Source: an uncultured Lachnospiraceae bacterium
GTDB lineage: Bacteria > Bacillota > Clostridia > Lachnospirales > Lachnospiraceae
Reading direction: 5' to 3'
Length of the DNA: 18,903 bases
Assembly (NCBI GenBank): GCA_958444395.1
Contig: CAUCOL010000002.1
Location: 1 to 18,903, forward strand
The translations under genes were made by a program, and so were the position numbers. Position 1 is the first letter of the stretch. Every line of letters starts with the position of its first letter. Of the stretch, positions 18,177 to 18,903 are shown in pieces. Under the pieces are notes generated by a model, which saw only the letters and a program-made list of their open reading frames with translations, had not been told where the DNA came from and searched no databases.

Positions 18177-18887
18177 ATGGTAGATTATTTAAAACAGATT
18201 GCTTCCGCATCCGGATTAGAACTTTCCGATGAACAGGTTAAGAAGTTTCAGATTTTTTATGAGCATTTGATAGAAGTAAATAAGGTGATGAATCTTACAG
18301 CAATCACGGATCCGAAAGATGTTGTTTTAAAACATTTTATTGATAGTATTTATATTTTAAAATATATTGATTTTAAAGCAGAGGACAGGGTGATAGATGT
18401 AGGAACGGGGGCTGGTTTCCCTGGATTACCTTTGGCAATAATGTGTCCGAAGGTAGAATTTACTTTGATGGATTCGTTGAATAAAAGAATCCGTTTTATC
18501 CGTGAGGTGTGTGATCTGTGTGATCTTAACAACATTACGGCAATTCATGGCAGAGCGGAAGAAATGGGATCAGACAGCATATATCGCGAGCAATATGATT
18601 ATTGTGTTTCAAGAGCGGTAGCAAATATGTCTGTCCTTTTGGAATATTGCATTCCATTTGTAAAAAAGAATGGCTTATTCATTTCATATAAATCTGCATT
18701 AGCGGAAGATGAACTGGAACAGTCTGCTCATGCACAAAAGGTGTTGAACTGTAAGGTAAAAGAGCAGATTGATTTCTCTATACCGGATACAGATTATAAC
18801 AGATGTTTTATAAGTTTTGAAAAAATAAATGGTCTCAGTAAAAAGTATCCAAGACAAAATGGAGTTCCCAGAAAAAATCCATTGTAG
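18177..18887 (+). CDS. rsmG: 16S rRNA (guanine-N7) methyltransferase RsmG (GidB)
   Basis: RsmG uses S-adenosylmethionine to methylate N7 of a guanine in the 530 loop of 16S rRNA (G527 in E. coli numbering); its loss gives low-level streptomycin resistance in several bacteria. From the ATG at 18177 the protein has 236 residues, the usual size. Visible motifs are MNLTAITDP (38-46), KHFIDSI (52-58), the SAM-binding DVGTGAGFPGLPLAI (74-88) and the conserved SRAVANM. The C terminus ends KNPL, as is common. The open frame extends upstream to 18123, but GAGG (18167-18170) sits 6 nt before the ATG at 18177, and the extra residues resemble nothing conserved. It follows mnmG as in most Firmicutes; the parAB/noc genes usually found next are outside the window. 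Confidence 0.97.
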   Translation: MVDYLKQIASASGLELSDEQVKKFQIFYEHLIEVNKVMNLTAITDPKDVVLKHFIDSIYILKYIDFKAEDRVIDVGTGAGFPGLPLAIMCPKVEFTLMDSLNKRIRFIREVCDLCDLNNITAIHGRAEEMGSDSIYREQYDYCVSRAVANMSVLLEYCIPFVKKNGLFISYKSALAEDELEQSAHAQKVLNCKVKEQIDFSIPDTDYNRCFISFEKINGLSKKYPRQNGVPRKNPL

Positions 18888-18903
18888 TAGACAATCTTTG
18901 CCA

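Overview
This window is the chromosomal replication origin neighbourhood of a low-GC Firmicute, most likely a Clostridia of the Lachnospiraceae type. That is judged from the origin gene order, the Firmicute-style short GyrB, and the look of the YidC, GyrA and DnaA sequences; no 16S or other decisive marker is present. Almost all of it is conserved core genome. I found no mobile element, CRISPR array, tRNA, rRNA or defence system.

Layout. Leftward (minus strand), reading away from the origin: dnaA (9291-10682), dnaN, yaaA (S4 domain), recF, gyrB, gyrA, then a two-subunit class I fumarase (alpha 798-1640, beta 107-661). At the left edge a near-perfect promoter reads out of the window into a leader resembling the 5' end of a lysine riboswitch. 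Rightward (plus strand): rpmH (11594-11728), rnpA, yidD, yidC, jag/khpB, mnmE, mnmG and rsmG, the last finishing just before the window ends. Both arms are transcribed away from the origin, in the same direction as the replication forks.

Origin. oriC is split on either side of dnaA, as in Bacillus subtilis. The 910-bp gap between dnaA and rpmH carries nine perfect TTATNCACA DnaA boxes plus several one-mismatch boxes, followed by an AT-rich stretch and a strong promoter for rpmH. The dnaA-dnaN gap carries degenerate boxes and a clear basal unwinding layout: box pair, short GC segment, five DnaA-trios and AT-rich DNA running into dnaN. Other repeats lie in the same gap, including a 14-bp direct repeat with a 23-bp period and a 15-bp dyad.

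Function. The left arm supplies the initiator, sliding clamp, recombination loader and gyrase. The right arm supplies ribosomal protein L34, the RNase P protein, membrane insertion (YidD/YidC), an RNA-binding protein (Jag), tRNA wobble-uridine modification (MnmE/MnmG) and 16S rRNA methylation (RsmG). Five annotated starts (fumarase alpha, dnaN, jag, mnmG, rsmG) are placed at internal ATGs because only these have a good Shine-Dalgarno sequence.

Points worth a second look: the origin architecture; a structured mnmG-rsmG intergenic region with a possible 24-codon leader ORF ending one base before rsmG; residue differences in DnaA (Lys in the DNA-binding signature), GyrA (Gly at the second quinolone-resistance position) and YidC (Asn at the groove-Arg position); and several hairpins in the rpmH-jag transcript.
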